A stretch of DNA of 64,000 nucleotides from CAZAMT01 sp964486145. GTDB lineage: Bacteria > Bacteroidota > Bacteroidia > Bacteroidales > JAAAOM01. Under the pieces are notes generated by a model that saw only the letters and a program-made list of their open reading frames with translations, was not told the DNA's origin and ran no database searches. Both the position numbers and the translations under genes were made by a program. The stretch is taken from positions 1 to 64,000 of the forward strand of contig CAZAMT010000001.1 of NCBI GenBank assembly GCA_964486145.1. The letters are read 5' to 3'. Positions 38,540 through 48,911 of this stretch are shown piece by piece; position 1 is the first letter of the stretch, and each line of letters opens with the position of its first letter.

Positions 38540-40417
38540 TTATCTTCCTAAATGCAAAAGTAATATATTTACGTCATTTGGCGATACTCCGCTAATCCGA
38601 GAAGCTTGTCCAATCGTTTTTGGCTTTATCCTGTTGAGTTTTTGTCTGGCTTCAGTTGATATTGATTTAAAATGATCATAATTGATTTCTTTGTTCAATT
38701 TAACTCCTTCAAGTCTTCCCAACTTATCCGCAACCATTCTTTCTCTTTCAATGTATCCTTTATACTTTATCTCTATTTCAGCGGATTCCACAATTTCCTT
38801 GGACATCGAGGCTTCTAATTGCTCCAGTTTTGTTTTCAGTTTTTCGGTCGCCCCCGCTATTTCTGCCAGTTTAACTTCCGGTCGTAAAATCAGATTTATT
38901 ATTTTTGTTTTCTGATTAATTTCTGTGCTGCTTTTGCTTTTCAGAAAACCATTTATCTGATCAGGGCCTGTACTTTCCTTCTCACATATATCAATTATCT
39001 CATTCACTTCTTTATATTTATCAACAACCCTTCTTTTTCTTTCCTCACTTGCCAATCCGATTTTGTGTGATTTTTCTGTTAATCTTAAATCTGCATTATC
39101 CTGCCTTAGCAATATTCTATACTCTGCTCTCGAAGTGAACATTCGATAGGGTTCATCAACACCTTTTGTAACCAAATCGTCAATCAATACTCCAATATAT
39201 GCCTCGTCTCTTTTCAATACAAACTCGTTCTTTACACCCAAAGCCTTCAATGCCGCATTCATTCCCGCTATTATTCCTTGTGCGCCTGCTTCCTCATATC
39301 CTGTAGTTCCGTTCACCTGACCAGCAAAAAATAAATTCTTTACCAATTTTGTTTCAAGTGTATGTAACAGTTGTGTAGGATCGTAATAATCATATTCGAT
39401 AGCATAACCAGGACGGAATATTTTTACATTCTCCAATCCCTTTATTTGCTTTAATGCCTTTAACTGCACCTCCCATGGCAACGAAGAACTAAACCCATTG
39501 ATGTAATATTCCACATTATCGATACCCTCTGGTTCTAAAAATAACAAATGCCGCTCTTTTTCGGCAAAAGTTATAATTTTGTCTTCTATGCTTGGACAAT
39601 ATCTTGGTCCAATTCCCTGTATAACGCCACCAAAAAGCGGCGAATCATTGAATCCTTCTTTTAGTACCTCGTGAGTATCATCATTGGTGTATGTAATAAA
39701 ACAACTTTTCCTATCCTTTATTTTTGGTTCTTCTGATAAGTATGTGAATTTTCCATCATTTTCACCTATTTGCTCCTGAAGTTCAGAAAAATCAATTGAC
39801 CGTCCATCAATTCTTGCAGGTGTGCCTGTTTTCATTCGATACGTTCCAAACCCAAAATCTTTTAGCTGATCAGATAATCCAACTGACGCAGGTTCAGACA
39901 CTCTACCTCCTTTGATATTAAATTTTCCAATGTGTATGAGACCATTTTGAAACGTCCCTGCAGTAAGAATTACTGTTTTTCCATAAAACTCAACTCCCAT
40001 TCTTGTTTTAACACCAACAACTCTGCTATTTTTGAACAATAGGCCTTTCACTGTATCCTGCCAAAAATCTACATTTTTGATCTTTTCCAATTGTTTTCTC
40101 CATTCCGATGTAAATAAAAAGCGATCACATTGTGCCCTCGGACTCCACATAGCAGGTCCCTTGCTTTTATTTAGCATTCGAAATTGAATGGAACTTCTAT
40201 CTGTTATCAATCCCGAATATCCACCCAGCGCATCAATTTCCCGAACGATTTGACCTTTTGCAATACCACCCATCGCCGGATTGCATGACATTTGTGCAAT
40301 TTTTGTCATGTCCATTGTAATAAGCAAAGTTTTTGCGCCCAGATTCCCAGCTACAGCCGCAGCTTCCGATCCGGCATGACCCGCCCCGATAACTATTACA
40401 TCATACTTCCCTTCCAT
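38540..40417 (-). CDS. mnmG: tRNA uridine-5-carboxymethylaminomethyl modification enzyme
   Basis: A 625-residue MnmG (GidA), the FAD enzyme that, with MnmE, installs cmnm5 at wobble U34. The FAD-binding VIVIGAGHAGSEAA is at the N-terminus. Family signatures GGYSGLITDRSSIQFRMLN, RTPARIDGR-type TGTPARIDGRSIDF and GQVNGTTGYEEAGAQG are present. C-terminal helical domain complete. It lies between ybeY (54 bp upstream) and uvrC. Confidence 0.98.
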   Translation of the reverse strand: MEGKYDVIVIGAGHAGSEAAAVAGNLGAKTLLITMDMTKIAQMSCNPAMGGIAKGQIVREIDALGGYSGLITDRSSIQFRMLNKSKGPAMWSPRAQCDRFLFTSEWRKQLEKIKNVDFWQDTVKGLLFKNSRVVGVKTRMGVEFYGKTVILTAGTFQNGLIHIGKFNIKGGRVSEPASVGLSDQLKDFGFGTYRMKTGTPARIDGRSIDFSELQEQIGENDGKFTYLSEEPKIKDRKSCFITYTNDDTHEVLKEGFNDSPLFGGVIQGIGPRYCPSIEDKIITFAEKERHLLFLEPEGIDNVEYYINGFSSSLPWEVQLKALKQIKGLENVKIFRPGYAIEYDYYDPTQLLHTLETKLVKNLFFAGQVNGTTGYEEAGAQGIIAGMNAALKALGVKNEFVLKRDEAYIGVLIDDLVTKGVDEPYRMFTSRAEYRILLRQDNADLRLTEKSHKIGLASEERKRRVVDKYKEVNEIIDICEKESTGPDQINGFLKSKSSTEINQKTKIINLILRPEVKLAEIAGATEKLKTKLEQLEASMSKEIVESAEIEIKYKGYIERERMVADKLGRLEGVKLNKEINYDHFKSISTEARQKLNRIKPKTIGQASRISGVSPNDVNILLLHLGR

Positions 40418-40471
40418 TTTGCAAAATTTTATACAAAAATAGCCAATTTGTATCTAATGGGTTGGTTTTGA

Positions 40472-40888
40472 TTAGCTAAAAATTTCTTCTAAATAGTAGT
40501 CCTCTTTCTCCCTCATCACTCTTTTATCTTCTTCCGTTAAGTCATTATAGCCGGCTAAATGAAGCACTCCATGTATGACAACGCGATATAACTCATTCTT
40601 AACGCTTACATTATGTAAAATAGAATTTTTAACTACCGTTTCTATGCCAATATACACGCTTCCAGAAAGTGAGTTCTTTTTTTCTTGTGTAAATGTTATT
40701 ACGTCGGTGGGATAATGATGTCCGAGAAATTCAATATTTACTTTAGTAATATCTTCGTCGGAAAGAAGAATAATTTCTATGATGCCTGTATTGAATCCTT
40801 CCTTTTCTAAGTTTGAGGTAACCCAGGATTCAATCTCGACTTCGTTATAGTCTATATCATGTTCTGTTTCATTGTATAAACTAACCAA
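40472..40888 (-). CDS. ybeY: rRNA maturation endonuclease YbeY
   Basis: A 138-residue YbeY, a metal-dependent RNase in 16S rRNA maturation. The site reads HGVLHLAGYNDLTEED: two histidines are kept and the third, usually in GYDH, is replaced, as is usual in Bacteroidota. YPTDVITF precedes it. The start is TTG at 40888, which matches the family N-terminus and lies 7 bp after the upstream stop. Confidence 0.95.
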   Translation of the reverse strand: MVSLYNETEHDIDYNEVEIESWVTSNLEKEGFNTGIIEIILLSDEDITKVNIEFLGHHYPTDVITFTQEKKNSLSGSVYIGIETVVKNSILHNVSVKNELYRVVIHGVLHLAGYNDLTEEDKRVMREKEDYYLEEIFS

Positions 40889-40894
40889 TGATTA

Positions 40895-41290
40895 TTAAAT
40901 TTTAAACCCAAGTTCCACTGTACTTCCATTGTCGCGAAATTCCATTTCATCAGACAGTTTTTCCATTAAAAACACTCCTCTCCCGTTAATATTTTCAATA
41001 TTTTCAGGTGCAGTTGGATCCGGAATGTTCTCATAATCGAAACCAGGACCTTTATCTTTTACGATGATTTGTAACTTATTCTTTTCTATACTCATTTCCA
41101 CATTTACCTCTTTTGACTCATCCAACTTATTACCGTGCAAAATAGCATTGTTCGCTGCTTCCAAAGTAGCAATCAGGATATTCCCATAAGCATCCGAGTT
41201 GATTTCAAACTCAGCAGATAACTCATCGATCATCTTTTCAACAATCCTTAAACTCTCTATCTTAGATGGAAAACTTATTTTACGTTCCAT
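40895..41290 (-). CDS. RsbW-like ATP-binding protein (anti-sigma/serine kinase type)
   Basis: A 131-residue GHKL ATPase of the RsbW/SpoIIAB kind, without a phospho-acceptor domain. The N-box is LEAANNAILHGNK, G1 KDKGPGFDYENIPDP and G2 GRGVFLMEKLSDEM. By family knowledge it would bind a sigma factor or phosphorylate an anti-anti-sigma protein. Neither is adjacent. The position just upstream of ybeY and mnmG is common in Bacteroidota. Confidence 0.9.
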   Translation of the reverse strand: MERKISFPSKIESLRIVEKMIDELSAEFEINSDAYGNILIATLEAANNAILHGNKLDESKEVNVEMSIEKNKLQIIVKDKGPGFDYENIPDPTAPENIENINGRGVFLMEKLSDEMEFRDNGSTVELGFKI

Positions 41291-41367
41291 TATTTCATCA
41301 ATTTTTACTCAAATATATAACGAAATTACTAATTTATAGAATTTTTGTCTTTTCTAATTACTTTTTT

Positions 41368-42558
41368 TCAATTACTTGCATTAAAGCTTGACAGCCACAT
41401 CTCCGGGTTATGTTTTTCAAATTCTTCCCATATTTCGAGGTGTAAGATGGATGATTTTTCATTTACATCGGTATATACTTTACCAATTACCTGCTTTATA
41501 TTTATATTATCACCAGCCTCTACATAAACCTCTTTCAAATTTTGGTAAACTGTAAGGAAACTACCATGCCTAATAATCACAGTGTAATTCGCTCCCAGAT
41601 ATGAAAAAACCCTGGATACCTTACCCTCAAAAAGCGCAAGAACCTCAGCATTTTGTGTCGTTGAAATGTCGATGCCATTATTTCGAACAACATTACCTTT
41701 TAATACCGGATGTTCATGTTCACCAAAACCACGAATTACAAACCCTCTCCGAGTTGGCCAGGGAAGGCTCCCTCTGTTATTTTTAAAATTACTATCAATA
41801 ATTTTCTCAGCCGGAGTTAATCTTTCCGCCAAACTTGTAGTTTTACTTTCCTCTTCTATCAATTTTAATATTTCATTTTCCAATCTCTCAGCAATCTTTC
41901 TTTGGTTTATTAGTTTTCTTTTCAATTCCTCTTCCTTTGTTGACAATTTAGATAAAATTCGCTCCTTTTCAAGCTTTTCCCTTGCAAGACTTTTTGTCTC
42001 CTCATTTTTTTCAACAAACAGTAATTCTTTTTCTTCAATTTCCTCCTGGATACTCAGTATCTGATTATAGAGCGTTTTTTGAACAGCACTGATTAATCGC
42101 ACCTGCTTTTTCCTAAAATCGCTATATTGCTGTAGGTATTTAATTCTTTTATAAGCCTGGCTAAACGATGAAGAAGCCAAAACATACATTAAACGATTGC
42201 TTAATTCTCTGTTTTTGTAATGGTAATAAATCATTCTTGCATATTCATCCTTTATCTTTTTCAAATCCTTTTCTAAAGACGATATTACATCTTTATTATC
42301 ATCAATTTTATTCTCTAAATACTGCATCTCCGAGTTTATCTCTTCGATAAGCTTTTCCCTAAGTTTAATTCTTCGTTGAATAATAAGCATGTCATTGTAC
42401 GAGGATTTACGATTATTCCTTGTTTCTTCAAGTAGTTTATTGGTATAGGCGATTTCCTCCTGGGTTTTTTTTCTTCTATTTTCAAGTTCAACCCTCCCCT
42501 GCCCATACAATTGCGATGAGTATATCAATATACAAACTATCACATACCACTTACTCAT
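41368..42558 (-). CDS. EnvC-like murein hydrolase activator with degenerate LytM domain
   Basis: A 396-residue secreted protein with a signal peptide ending near QLYGQ, about 225 residues of coiled coil (22-250), and a C-terminal LytM/M23 domain. The zinc motif is lost: the usual HxxxD histidine is Asn in VVRNNGIDIS, and the HxH is replaced in LHLEIWEE. This is the EnvC pattern, a catalytically dead domain that activates an amidase at the division septum. The amidase is not in the window. It follows the TPR lipoprotein by 15 bp. Confidence 0.92.
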   Translation of the reverse strand: MSKWYVIVCILIYSSQLYGQGRVELENRRKKTQEEIAYTNKLLEETRNNRKSSYNDMLIIQRRIKLREKLIEEINSEMQYLENKIDDNKDVISSLEKDLKKIKDEYARMIYYHYKNRELSNRLMYVLASSSFSQAYKRIKYLQQYSDFRKKQVRLISAVQKTLYNQILSIQEEIEEKELLFVEKNEETKSLAREKLEKERILSKLSTKEEELKRKLINQRKIAERLENEILKLIEEESKTTSLAERLTPAEKIIDSNFKNNRGSLPWPTRRGFVIRGFGEHEHPVLKGNVVRNNGIDISTTQNAEVLALFEGKVSRVFSYLGANYTVIIRHGSFLTVYQNLKEVYVEAGDNINIKQVIGKVYTDVNEKSSILHLEIWEEFEKHNPEMWLSSFNASN

Positions 42559-42573
42559 GCCATTTATCCAGCT

Positions 42574-44289
42574 TTATTCGTTACTTCTTATTTTATTTAT
42601 TAACCCTTTGTTATCCGCATCTAGTATAGACGCGGCCTTCCAGTATAACAAAGCATCTTCTACTTTTCCCAGTGCAAGTAAGATATCACCGTAGTGTTCC
42701 AGTATTTCAGGATTCTTACTTCCTCCTTTTTCATATGCTCTTTTAATATATTTTAAAGCTTTCTCATAATCACCTTTATTGTATAAAATCCATGCATACG
42801 TATCAAGGTAAGTAGGATTATCCGGTTCGCGTTCAATGGTCATCCTGCTATATTCCTCAGCCTTATCCAACCGCTCTTTTCTTATAGATAAATAGTAACT
42901 GTAATTATTCAACACAATCATATTTGTAGGATCCATTCGTAATACTTTTTCAAACGCTTCATCCGAGTACTCGTTCTTTCCAAGATCTCTGTACACATCA
43001 CCAAGAAACGTAAGAAATTGAATTTTCAATTCCCTGTTTTCACCGCTCTTTTTAAGACCCGTATTAAACGATTGTACTGCTTCCCCATTTCTATCTAAAC
43101 TCATTTCCGCCAATCCTTTAAACATATACACCGTTGGCTGATCCGGAAATAACTTTTTTGCTTCGTTTGCATACGATAGTAATGATTCAAATTTTTGCAG
43201 TGCGTTTTTTATATATAGAATTTGCTCCCAGATAACAAAATTGCGTTTTTCTTTTTCTATAACTTTTTCTAAATCCTTTTCGCCTTTTTCCAATTGATTT
43301 GTGCGTACAAAAAAATCTGCCCGCAGCGTTAAAACACGAACATTATCCTTATTTTCTTCAACCAATTGGTTAATTATATCCAGCACTTCACTGCTTCTTT
43401 CTTTCATTAAATTAGCATTTGTGATAATGCCAATAATAGTTTTCAGTTTCTCATCAGTGCTCAGACTTTCATTATTCAAACCTTTCCTGTAAAATTCAAA
43501 CGCCTTATCCAATTCCCCTTTTTTAACATAATGCTCAGCCGTGGAAAAATAAACAAACGCGTTGCTATCATCAAATTCAAGTATTTTCTTGTATTCCTGT
43601 TCCGCTTTCTCATTCTCCCCAATTTCCGAATAAAATTCCGCTAACATTCCATGATACATTATATTGTCAGGATCATATTCAATCAATTCTCTTATTTCCT
43701 CTTCCGCCTTACGATAATTGCCAGTTTCACCATATATTTGATGTTTTGCAATACTCACCTGTTCTGTAATACCATAAGCTTTTTCTATTCCCTCCAATAC
43801 ATCCAGAGCTGACTTAAATTCCCTGTTTTCAGCAAAAAGATTTGCTAACGTAAATTGATAATCCAGGTTTTCATCATTTTCTTCCACAAGATTTTCAAAA
43901 ATCATTTGCGCACTATCACTTTTCCCTCCCGATTTATACAGATTGGCCAGATTCAATTTATACCAAATTTGCTCCTTATTTAATTCAACCGATTTTTTTG
44001 CATATGTTATAGCTCTGTCAATTTCACCAACATTTGTGAAAATCAGCGACATTTGATAATAGGATGCTGCACTTTTCGGATTAACTTCTATGCATTTTTG
44101 ATATAACACAAGGGCTTGCTTAATATTTCCAAACACAAACTGTTTGGTTGCTTCTGTAAATGCATACGTATATTCCAAATTTTCATCCGATGTTCTATTT
44201 TCTTTGGAGTGCGTTACTTTCACATTTTTATTACACCCGGCAATGAAAATTATAAATAGTACTATCAGCAATAAAATTTTATTCTTCAT
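42574..44289 (-). CDS. TPR-repeat lipoprotein
   Basis: A 571-residue lipoprotein (lipobox FIAGC, Cys19) built of about 14-15 tetratricopeptide repeats from residue 45 to near the end, e.g. ASYYQMSLIFTNVGEIDRAI and AYVYFSTAEHYVKKGELDKAF-like units. TPRs are protein-interaction scaffolds; the partner is unknown. Its position upstream of the EnvC-like gene (15 bp) suggests a cell-envelope role. dut lies 5 bp upstream, so it is in the same operon. Confidence 0.92.
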   Translation of the reverse strand: MKNKILLLIVLFIIFIAGCNKNVKVTHSKENRTSDENLEYTYAFTEATKQFVFGNIKQALVLYQKCIEVNPKSAASYYQMSLIFTNVGEIDRAITYAKKSVELNKEQIWYKLNLANLYKSGGKSDSAQMIFENLVEENDENLDYQFTLANLFAENREFKSALDVLEGIEKAYGITEQVSIAKHQIYGETGNYRKAEEEIRELIEYDPDNIMYHGMLAEFYSEIGENEKAEQEYKKILEFDDSNAFVYFSTAEHYVKKGELDKAFEFYRKGLNNESLSTDEKLKTIIGIITNANLMKERSSEVLDIINQLVEENKDNVRVLTLRADFFVRTNQLEKGEKDLEKVIEKEKRNFVIWEQILYIKNALQKFESLLSYANEAKKLFPDQPTVYMFKGLAEMSLDRNGEAVQSFNTGLKKSGENRELKIQFLTFLGDVYRDLGKNEYSDEAFEKVLRMDPTNMIVLNNYSYYLSIRKERLDKAEEYSRMTIEREPDNPTYLDTYAWILYNKGDYEKALKYIKRAYEKGGSKNPEILEHYGDILLALGKVEDALLYWKAASILDADNKGLINKIRSNE

Positions 44290-44294
44290 TTATT

Positions 44295-44735
44295 TTAACT
44301 TTTTCCGGTATGTCCAAATCCACCTTCCCCACGCCCACTTTCATTAAGTGCATCAACCACATCCCAAGTTACTTCCTCGTGTTTTGATATAACCATTTGA
44401 CAAATTCTTTCACCTGGTTTAATAACATAACTTTCATTTGACATGTTTACCAAGATGACTTTTATTTCACCCCTGTAATCCGCATCAATGGTACCTGGTG
44501 TGTTTAAAACTGATATGCCATGTTTTATTGCCATTCCGCTTCTTGGACGAATCTGCGCCTCATATCCTTTTGGTAATTCGATAAATAAACCAGTAGGCAG
44601 GAGCTTACGTTCCAATGGCTGCATAACAATATCCTCGTCGATGTTAGCTCTTAAGTCCATTCCAGCACTATACGCTGTTGAATAAACCGGTAAATCGTTC
44701 TTTGAATTATTGACAATTCTAACTTTTAAACTCAT
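44295..44735 (-). CDS. dut: dUTP diphosphatase
   Basis: A 146-residue trimeric dUTPase that hydrolyses dUTP to dUMP, preventing uracil misincorporation. All five motifs are visible: [38 protein letters not shown] and [11 protein letters not shown] (motif 5 with His where others have Ser). Confidence 0.97.
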   Translation of the reverse strand: MSLKVRIVNNSKNDLPVYSTAYSAGMDLRANIDEDIVMQPLERKLLPTGLFIELPKGYEAQIRPRSGMAIKHGISVLNTPGTIDADYRGEIKVILVNMSNESYVIKPGERICQMVISKHEEVTWDVVDALNESGRGEGGFGHTGKS

Positions 44736-44736
44736 T

Positions 44737-46203
44737 TTATCTCCAAAATATTTTTATTAAACCCTCTTTCTTTTCGAAAAATACAATAATACCTAACAAT
44801 ATTAATGTATTTACACCATATTTTATTGCCATGTTTTGATAATCAATGTTTTTTACAATTAGAAATGCTGTCATTGCAATCAAGAAATATATACCTATTT
44901 TACTTAGACTGTAATTTATTTTGTAATGCTTTAAACTAAGCATATACGAGAGAACTACCATAGATGCATAGCAAATAAGATGTGCCCACGCGCACCCCTC
45001 ATAACCCATTAAAGGAATTAGTATTAAATTAGCCCCTATGGTTATCACCGCACCCGTAATAGAAATCAAAGCGCCATATTTTGTTAAATCATTTATTTTA
45101 TACCAAACTGAGAGGTTATAAAATATTCCTAAAAACAAGTTTGCCATCAACACGATAGGAACAATAAACAATCCTTCATGAAATTTTTTATCAATAAAAT
45201 GTTTAAACAGATCGATATAAAAAATAATTCCCAAAAAAATAATTAATCCAAAAATTATAAAATAACGCATAACATCCGCATATACCTGTTTTGCATCTAT
45301 CTCACCAGCCTTTGAAAAGAAAAAAGGTTCAGCCGCGTATTTAAACATCTGAATAAATAGGGTCATAAACACTGCCAGTTTATAATTTGCCCCATAAATA
45401 CCCAGTTGAATCAATGCCTCTTGCTGTCCCTCAATAAAATGTTTTAAAATAATTCTATCAATCGCTTCATTGATGGATCCGGCCAACCCTGCAATTAATA
45501 AAGGAAAGCTATATACAACAACTTTCCTTATAACTTCTTTTTTAAATTTAAATTTAAATTCGTTTACAATTTCAGGTATTAACATTAATAAAGTAATCGT
45601 GCTTGCTAATGCATTGATTATAAAAACATATCCAACACCGATAGATTCTTTATACAGACCGCTCATCCACCCCACCGTATTATGATTTTTCTTAAAAACA
45701 ACCAAAATTAACACCGATAAAATTATAATTACTCCAACGTTGATAAATTTAATCAATGCAAACTTAAATGCTTTGTTCTGTGCACGTAATTTTGCAAATG
45801 GCACGCTTACAAATGCATCTAAGCCCACAATATATGCAAATAATAAAATATAATATTGATTGTTCTGATATTCAAGAAAAGAAGCAATGGGATGAATAAA
45901 AACATGAACAAACAGAATAAACAAACTTGATGTTATAAGCAAACTTGAAGTAAGTGTCGAAAAAAGTTCTTTTTTATTCTCTGAAGATTTATAAAACCTG
46001 AAAAATCCGGTTTCCATACCATAGGTCAAAATAATCAGAAGAACAATCATATACGAATACAGTTCGGTTATGACTCCATATTCTGCCCTACTAAATATAC
46101 GAGTATAAAAAGGTGTTAAAACAACAAAATTGAGAAGTCTTGGAACAATGGTTCCCAAACCGTAAATCAATGTTTGACCTGCCAGACTTTTATATTGATT
46201 CAA
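44737..46203 (-). CDS. Polysaccharide flippase (Wzx/MATE-like)
   Basis: A 488-residue membrane protein with about 14 helices. The N-terminus [21 protein letters not shown] and [20 protein letters not shown] matches polysaccharide-biosynthesis flippases that move lipid-linked sugars across the inner membrane. No glycosyltransferase is nearby, so it may serve a general lipid carrier (peptidoglycan lipid II-like or capsule). It starts at TTG 46203, overlapping the upstream stop (TTGA). Confidence 0.9.
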   Translation of the reverse strand: MNQYKSLAGQTLIYGLGTIVPRLLNFVVLTPFYTRIFSRAEYGVITELYSYMIVLLIILTYGMETGFFRFYKSSENKKELFSTLTSSLLITSSLFILFVHVFIHPIASFLEYQNNQYYILLFAYIVGLDAFVSVPFAKLRAQNKAFKFALIKFINVGVIIILSVLILVVFKKNHNTVGWMSGLYKESIGVGYVFIINALASTITLLMLIPEIVNEFKFKFKKEVIRKVVVYSFPLLIAGLAGSINEAIDRIILKHFIEGQQEALIQLGIYGANYKLAVFMTLFIQMFKYAAEPFFFSKAGEIDAKQVYADVMRYFIIFGLIIFLGIIFYIDLFKHFIDKKFHEGLFIVPIVLMANLFLGIFYNLSVWYKINDLTKYGALISITGAVITIGANLILIPLMGYEGCAWAHLICYASMVVLSYMLSLKHYKINYSLSKIGIYFLIAMTAFLIVKNIDYQNMAIKYGVNTLILLGIIVFFEKKEGLIKIFWR

Positions 46204-47060
46204 CTACTTGTTCTTTTAATTTGTTCTATTATTGATTGCAGGTTGCTATATCTGCATACAAATCCAGCTTCTTTCAAATGCTTGGGTTGAACGCATTGTC
46301 CTTCCGTAAAAAGTACCTTTTGTTGACCAATAAATAAACCAATCAGCCATTCCGGGATGTGAACACCAATCCATCCCCGATACATTTTTGCAAGCTGATC
46401 ATTTACATTTTTAACTTTTAACTTTTCGGGACTCGTTAGGTTAAACGTACCATCGAGCTGATTTTCAATAATATATTTAAACGCATTTACCAAATCATCA
46501 ATATATATATAGCTAAAGTACTGTTCACCTGATCCCAATGTGACTTTAAAACCCATCTTAAAGCCTGGTAACACTTTTTGAAGGTATCCTTCCTTTCCCA
46601 TTACAATACCAATACGTGTAATCGCAAATTTATGATTTTTATTGAGATTCTTAACTTCCTTCTCCCAATCCAGTATCACTTTCGAAAGGAAATTCTCAGA
46701 ATATTTTGCACTATCTTCATCGTAACATTCATCCTGAGCATATACCCCAATTGCTGACGCATTTATTAATTGCACCTGTTTTGTTTTGATTTCATTAAGT
46801 ACATTCACAATATTTCGTGAAGGAATAATCCTGCTTTCATAAATTTTCTTCTTATTCTTTTTAGTCCATAATTTGTAAACAGGAACTCCTGCAACGTTAA
46901 TGATTACATCTACATTTTTTATAATATCCCTTAGTTTACCCTTATCATATAATGCCTGACGAGGAATTTTCAATATTTCATTTTCTTTATCTAATTCCTT
47001 CACTAAATTTGAACCAATAAATCCATGGCTACCTGCAATAGCAATTATCCTTTTTTCCAT
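46200..47060 (-). CDS. TIGR01777 family NAD(P)-dependent oxidoreductase
   Basis: A 286-residue extended short-chain dehydrogenase of the TIGR01777 (YfcH-like) family. The Rossmann glycine motif is GSHGFIGSNL. VAGVPVYKLWTKKNKKKIYESRI is a diverged form of the family signature (usually AG.. RW..k.i..SR). The C-terminal DUF1731-like region is at 235-286. The substrate is unknown. First gene of the nine-gene minus-strand run; 4-nt overlap with the flippase. Confidence 0.9.
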   Translation of the reverse strand: MEKRIIAIAGSHGFIGSNLVKELDKENEILKIPRQALYDKGKLRDIIKNVDVIINVAGVPVYKLWTKKNKKKIYESRIIPSRNIVNVLNEIKTKQVQLINASAIGVYAQDECYDEDSAKYSENFLSKVILDWEKEVKNLNKNHKFAITRIGIVMGKEGYLQKVLPGFKMGFKVTLGSGEQYFSYIYIDDLVNAFKYIIENQLDGTFNLTSPEKLKVKNVNDQLAKMYRGWIGVHIPEWLIGLFIGQQKVLFTEGQCVQPKHLKEAGFVCRYSNLQSIIEQIKRTSS

Positions 47061-47185
47061 TATTTTTTTTTTTGCGTTTCAACAATCCAACTAAAAACCT
47101 GTATGCTTTATCTTCATCTGATAAAATTCTACACCAGCAAATTCGAACATGATATTTGGTGATTTTATAATAACCAATTATGTTC

Positions 47186-47193
47186 TACATTTG
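47186..47193 (+). promoter_or_regulatory. Probable -7 box of the cyclophilin gene
   Basis: TACATTTG matches TAnnTTTG exactly. It lies 16 bp upstream of ATG 47210 and overlaps the upstream in-frame ATG at 47180. This argues that 47210 is the true start. No clear TTTG -33 element at normal spacing was found. Confidence 0.55.
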
Positions 47194-47209
47194 CAAAAAG
47201 TTTTTTATT

Positions 47210-47866
47210 ATGAAAACAATTTTGAAAGCATTTTTGCTTATTTTTTTTATAATTCCATTAGTTGTGCAATCTCAAACCCGTATTGAAATTGTAACATCCT
47301 TAGGAACTATGGAAGGAATACTGTACGATCAAACACCTATACATAAAGAAAATTTTATTGAACTTGTTTCTAAAAATCATTATGATGGTATGCTGTTTCA
47401 CCGGGTTATTCAAGACTTCATGATTCAAACTGGTGATCCTGAATCAAAAACAGCGAAACCCGGTCAGTCGTTGGGGCACGGTGATGTTGGTTATAAACTA
47501 CCGCCTGAATTTGATCCATCCTTGTATCATAAAAAAGGTGCAATTGCAGCAGCACGTCAATCAGATAATCGCAATCCGCAAAAAAAATCCTCAGGATCAC
47601 AGTTTTACATTGTCCAGGGAACTGTTTTTACCCCCGAACAACTCGAGATTTTTGTTGAAAAAGATTTGCATATACCTTTCACTCCTGAGCAGATAAAAGC
47701 CTATACAACAAAGGGTGGTACGCCACATTTAGACTATTCTTATACTGTTTTTGGCCAAATTACCAGTGGTTTTGACGTTCTTGATAAAATCACCAATGCT
47801 GAAACAGACCCACGCGATCGTCCATTAAATGATATTAAAGTGATAAATATTAACTTATTAAAATAA
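47210..47866 (+). CDS. Secreted cyclophilin-type peptidyl-prolyl isomerase
   Basis: A 218-residue protein with a signal peptide (ending near VVQSQ) and a cyclophilin domain. Key residues are in FHRVIQDFMIQTGDP (catalytic Arg) and SGSQFYIV. An insertion near 145-180 (EIFVEKDLHIPFTPEQIKAY) is longer than in minimal cyclophilins and is common in Bacteroidota. It helps proline isomerisation in the periplasm. pheS follows by 14 bp, same strand. Confidence 0.95.
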   Translation: MKTILKAFLLIFFIIPLVVQSQTRIEIVTSLGTMEGILYDQTPIHKENFIELVSKNHYDGMLFHRVIQDFMIQTGDPESKTAKPGQSLGHGDVGYKLPPEFDPSLYHKKGAIAAARQSDNRNPQKKSSGSQFYIVQGTVFTPEQLEIFVEKDLHIPFTPEQIKAYTTKGGTPHLDYSYTVFGQITSGFDVLDKITNAETDPRDRPLNDIKVININLLK

Positions 47867-47880
47867 TTACCATATTAAAT

Positions 47881-48900
47881 ATGATTGATAAAATTAACCA
47901 GTTGCTTGATGAAATTACTTCGTTTACATCAACCAAACCAGACGATATAGAAAACTTCCGTATTCGTTATTTATCTAAAAAGGGTATTATCCCTCAGCTA
48001 TTCAATGAATTTAAATTCATACCCAATGATAAAAAACGTGAAGTAGGTCAAAAGATCAACACATTAAAACAAGCTGTTTCTGATAAAATAGAAACTCTTA
48101 AAAATCAATCATCTCAAACAACCGGGGTCAACAAGCATCATGATCTTACTTTACCACCGGAATATATTCGATTGGGCTCCCGCCACCCCATTTCCATCAT
48201 GCGTCGTGAAATTATTGACATATTTGCCCGAATTGGTTTTACTGTTTCAGAAGGGCCAGAGATTGAAGATGACTGGCATGTATTTTCCGCTTTAAACTTT
48301 CCTCCTAATCATCCTGCCAGGGACATGCAGGACACATTTTTTATAGAGAAGGAACCAGACATTTTATTACGAACACATACATCTTCTGTTCAGATTCGCG
48401 AAATGAATATTCAAAAGCCTCCAATCCGCATTATTATGCCTGGTCGGGTTTTTCGAAATGAAGCCATTTCGGCGCGAGCACATTGCATTTTTCACCAGGT
48501 TGAAGGATTGTACATTGATACCGACGTTTCCTTTGCAGACCTGAAACAAACTTTATTATACTTTGCTAAAGAAATGTTTGGCGAGAATACCGATATCCGA
48601 CTGCGCCCATCGTTTTTTCCTTTCACCGAACCTTCCGCAGAACTGGATATCAGTTGTAATCTATGTGGAGGTACAGGATGCAATGTTTGTAAATATTCCG
48701 GATGGGTTGAAATACTTGGTTGCGGAATGGTTGATCCCAACGTTCTCGAAGCATGCAACATTGACAGCACCAAATACACCGGCTTTGCCTTCGGAATGGG
48801 CATCGAACGCTCTGCTATGCTTAAATTTCAGGTAAATGATTTACGTCTTTACTTCGAAAATGATATTCGTTTTTTATCTCAGTTCAGCACATCATCCTGA
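47881..48900 (+). CDS. pheS: Phenylalanyl-tRNA synthetase alpha subunit
   Basis: A 339-residue class II alpha chain. N-terminal coiled coil, then motif 2 PGRVFRNEAISARAHCIFHQ and motif 3 GFAFGMGIERSAMLKF. The beta-subunit gene pheT is not in this window, which is usual for Bacteroidota. Confidence 0.98.
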   Translation: MIDKINQLLDEITSFTSTKPDDIENFRIRYLSKKGIIPQLFNEFKFIPNDKKREVGQKINTLKQAVSDKIETLKNQSSQTTGVNKHHDLTLPPEYIRLGSRHPISIMRREIIDIFARIGFTVSEGPEIEDDWHVFSALNFPPNHPARDMQDTFFIEKEPDILLRTHTSSVQIREMNIQKPPIRIIMPGRVFRNEAISARAHCIFHQVEGLYIDTDVSFADLKQTLLYFAKEMFGENTDIRLRPSFFPFTEPSAELDISCNLCGGTGCNVCKYSGWVEILGCGMVDPNVLEACNIDSTKYTGFAFGMGIERSAMLKFQVNDLRLYFENDIRFLSQFSTSS

Positions 48901-48911
48901 TATCGAGTGAT

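Noticed and set aside
38475..38540. Longer uvrC start with FHVEQ and FHVEH near the N-terminus
   Set aside because: Those residues are the translation of two parS-like palindromes; the family begins at MDIKSKIL.
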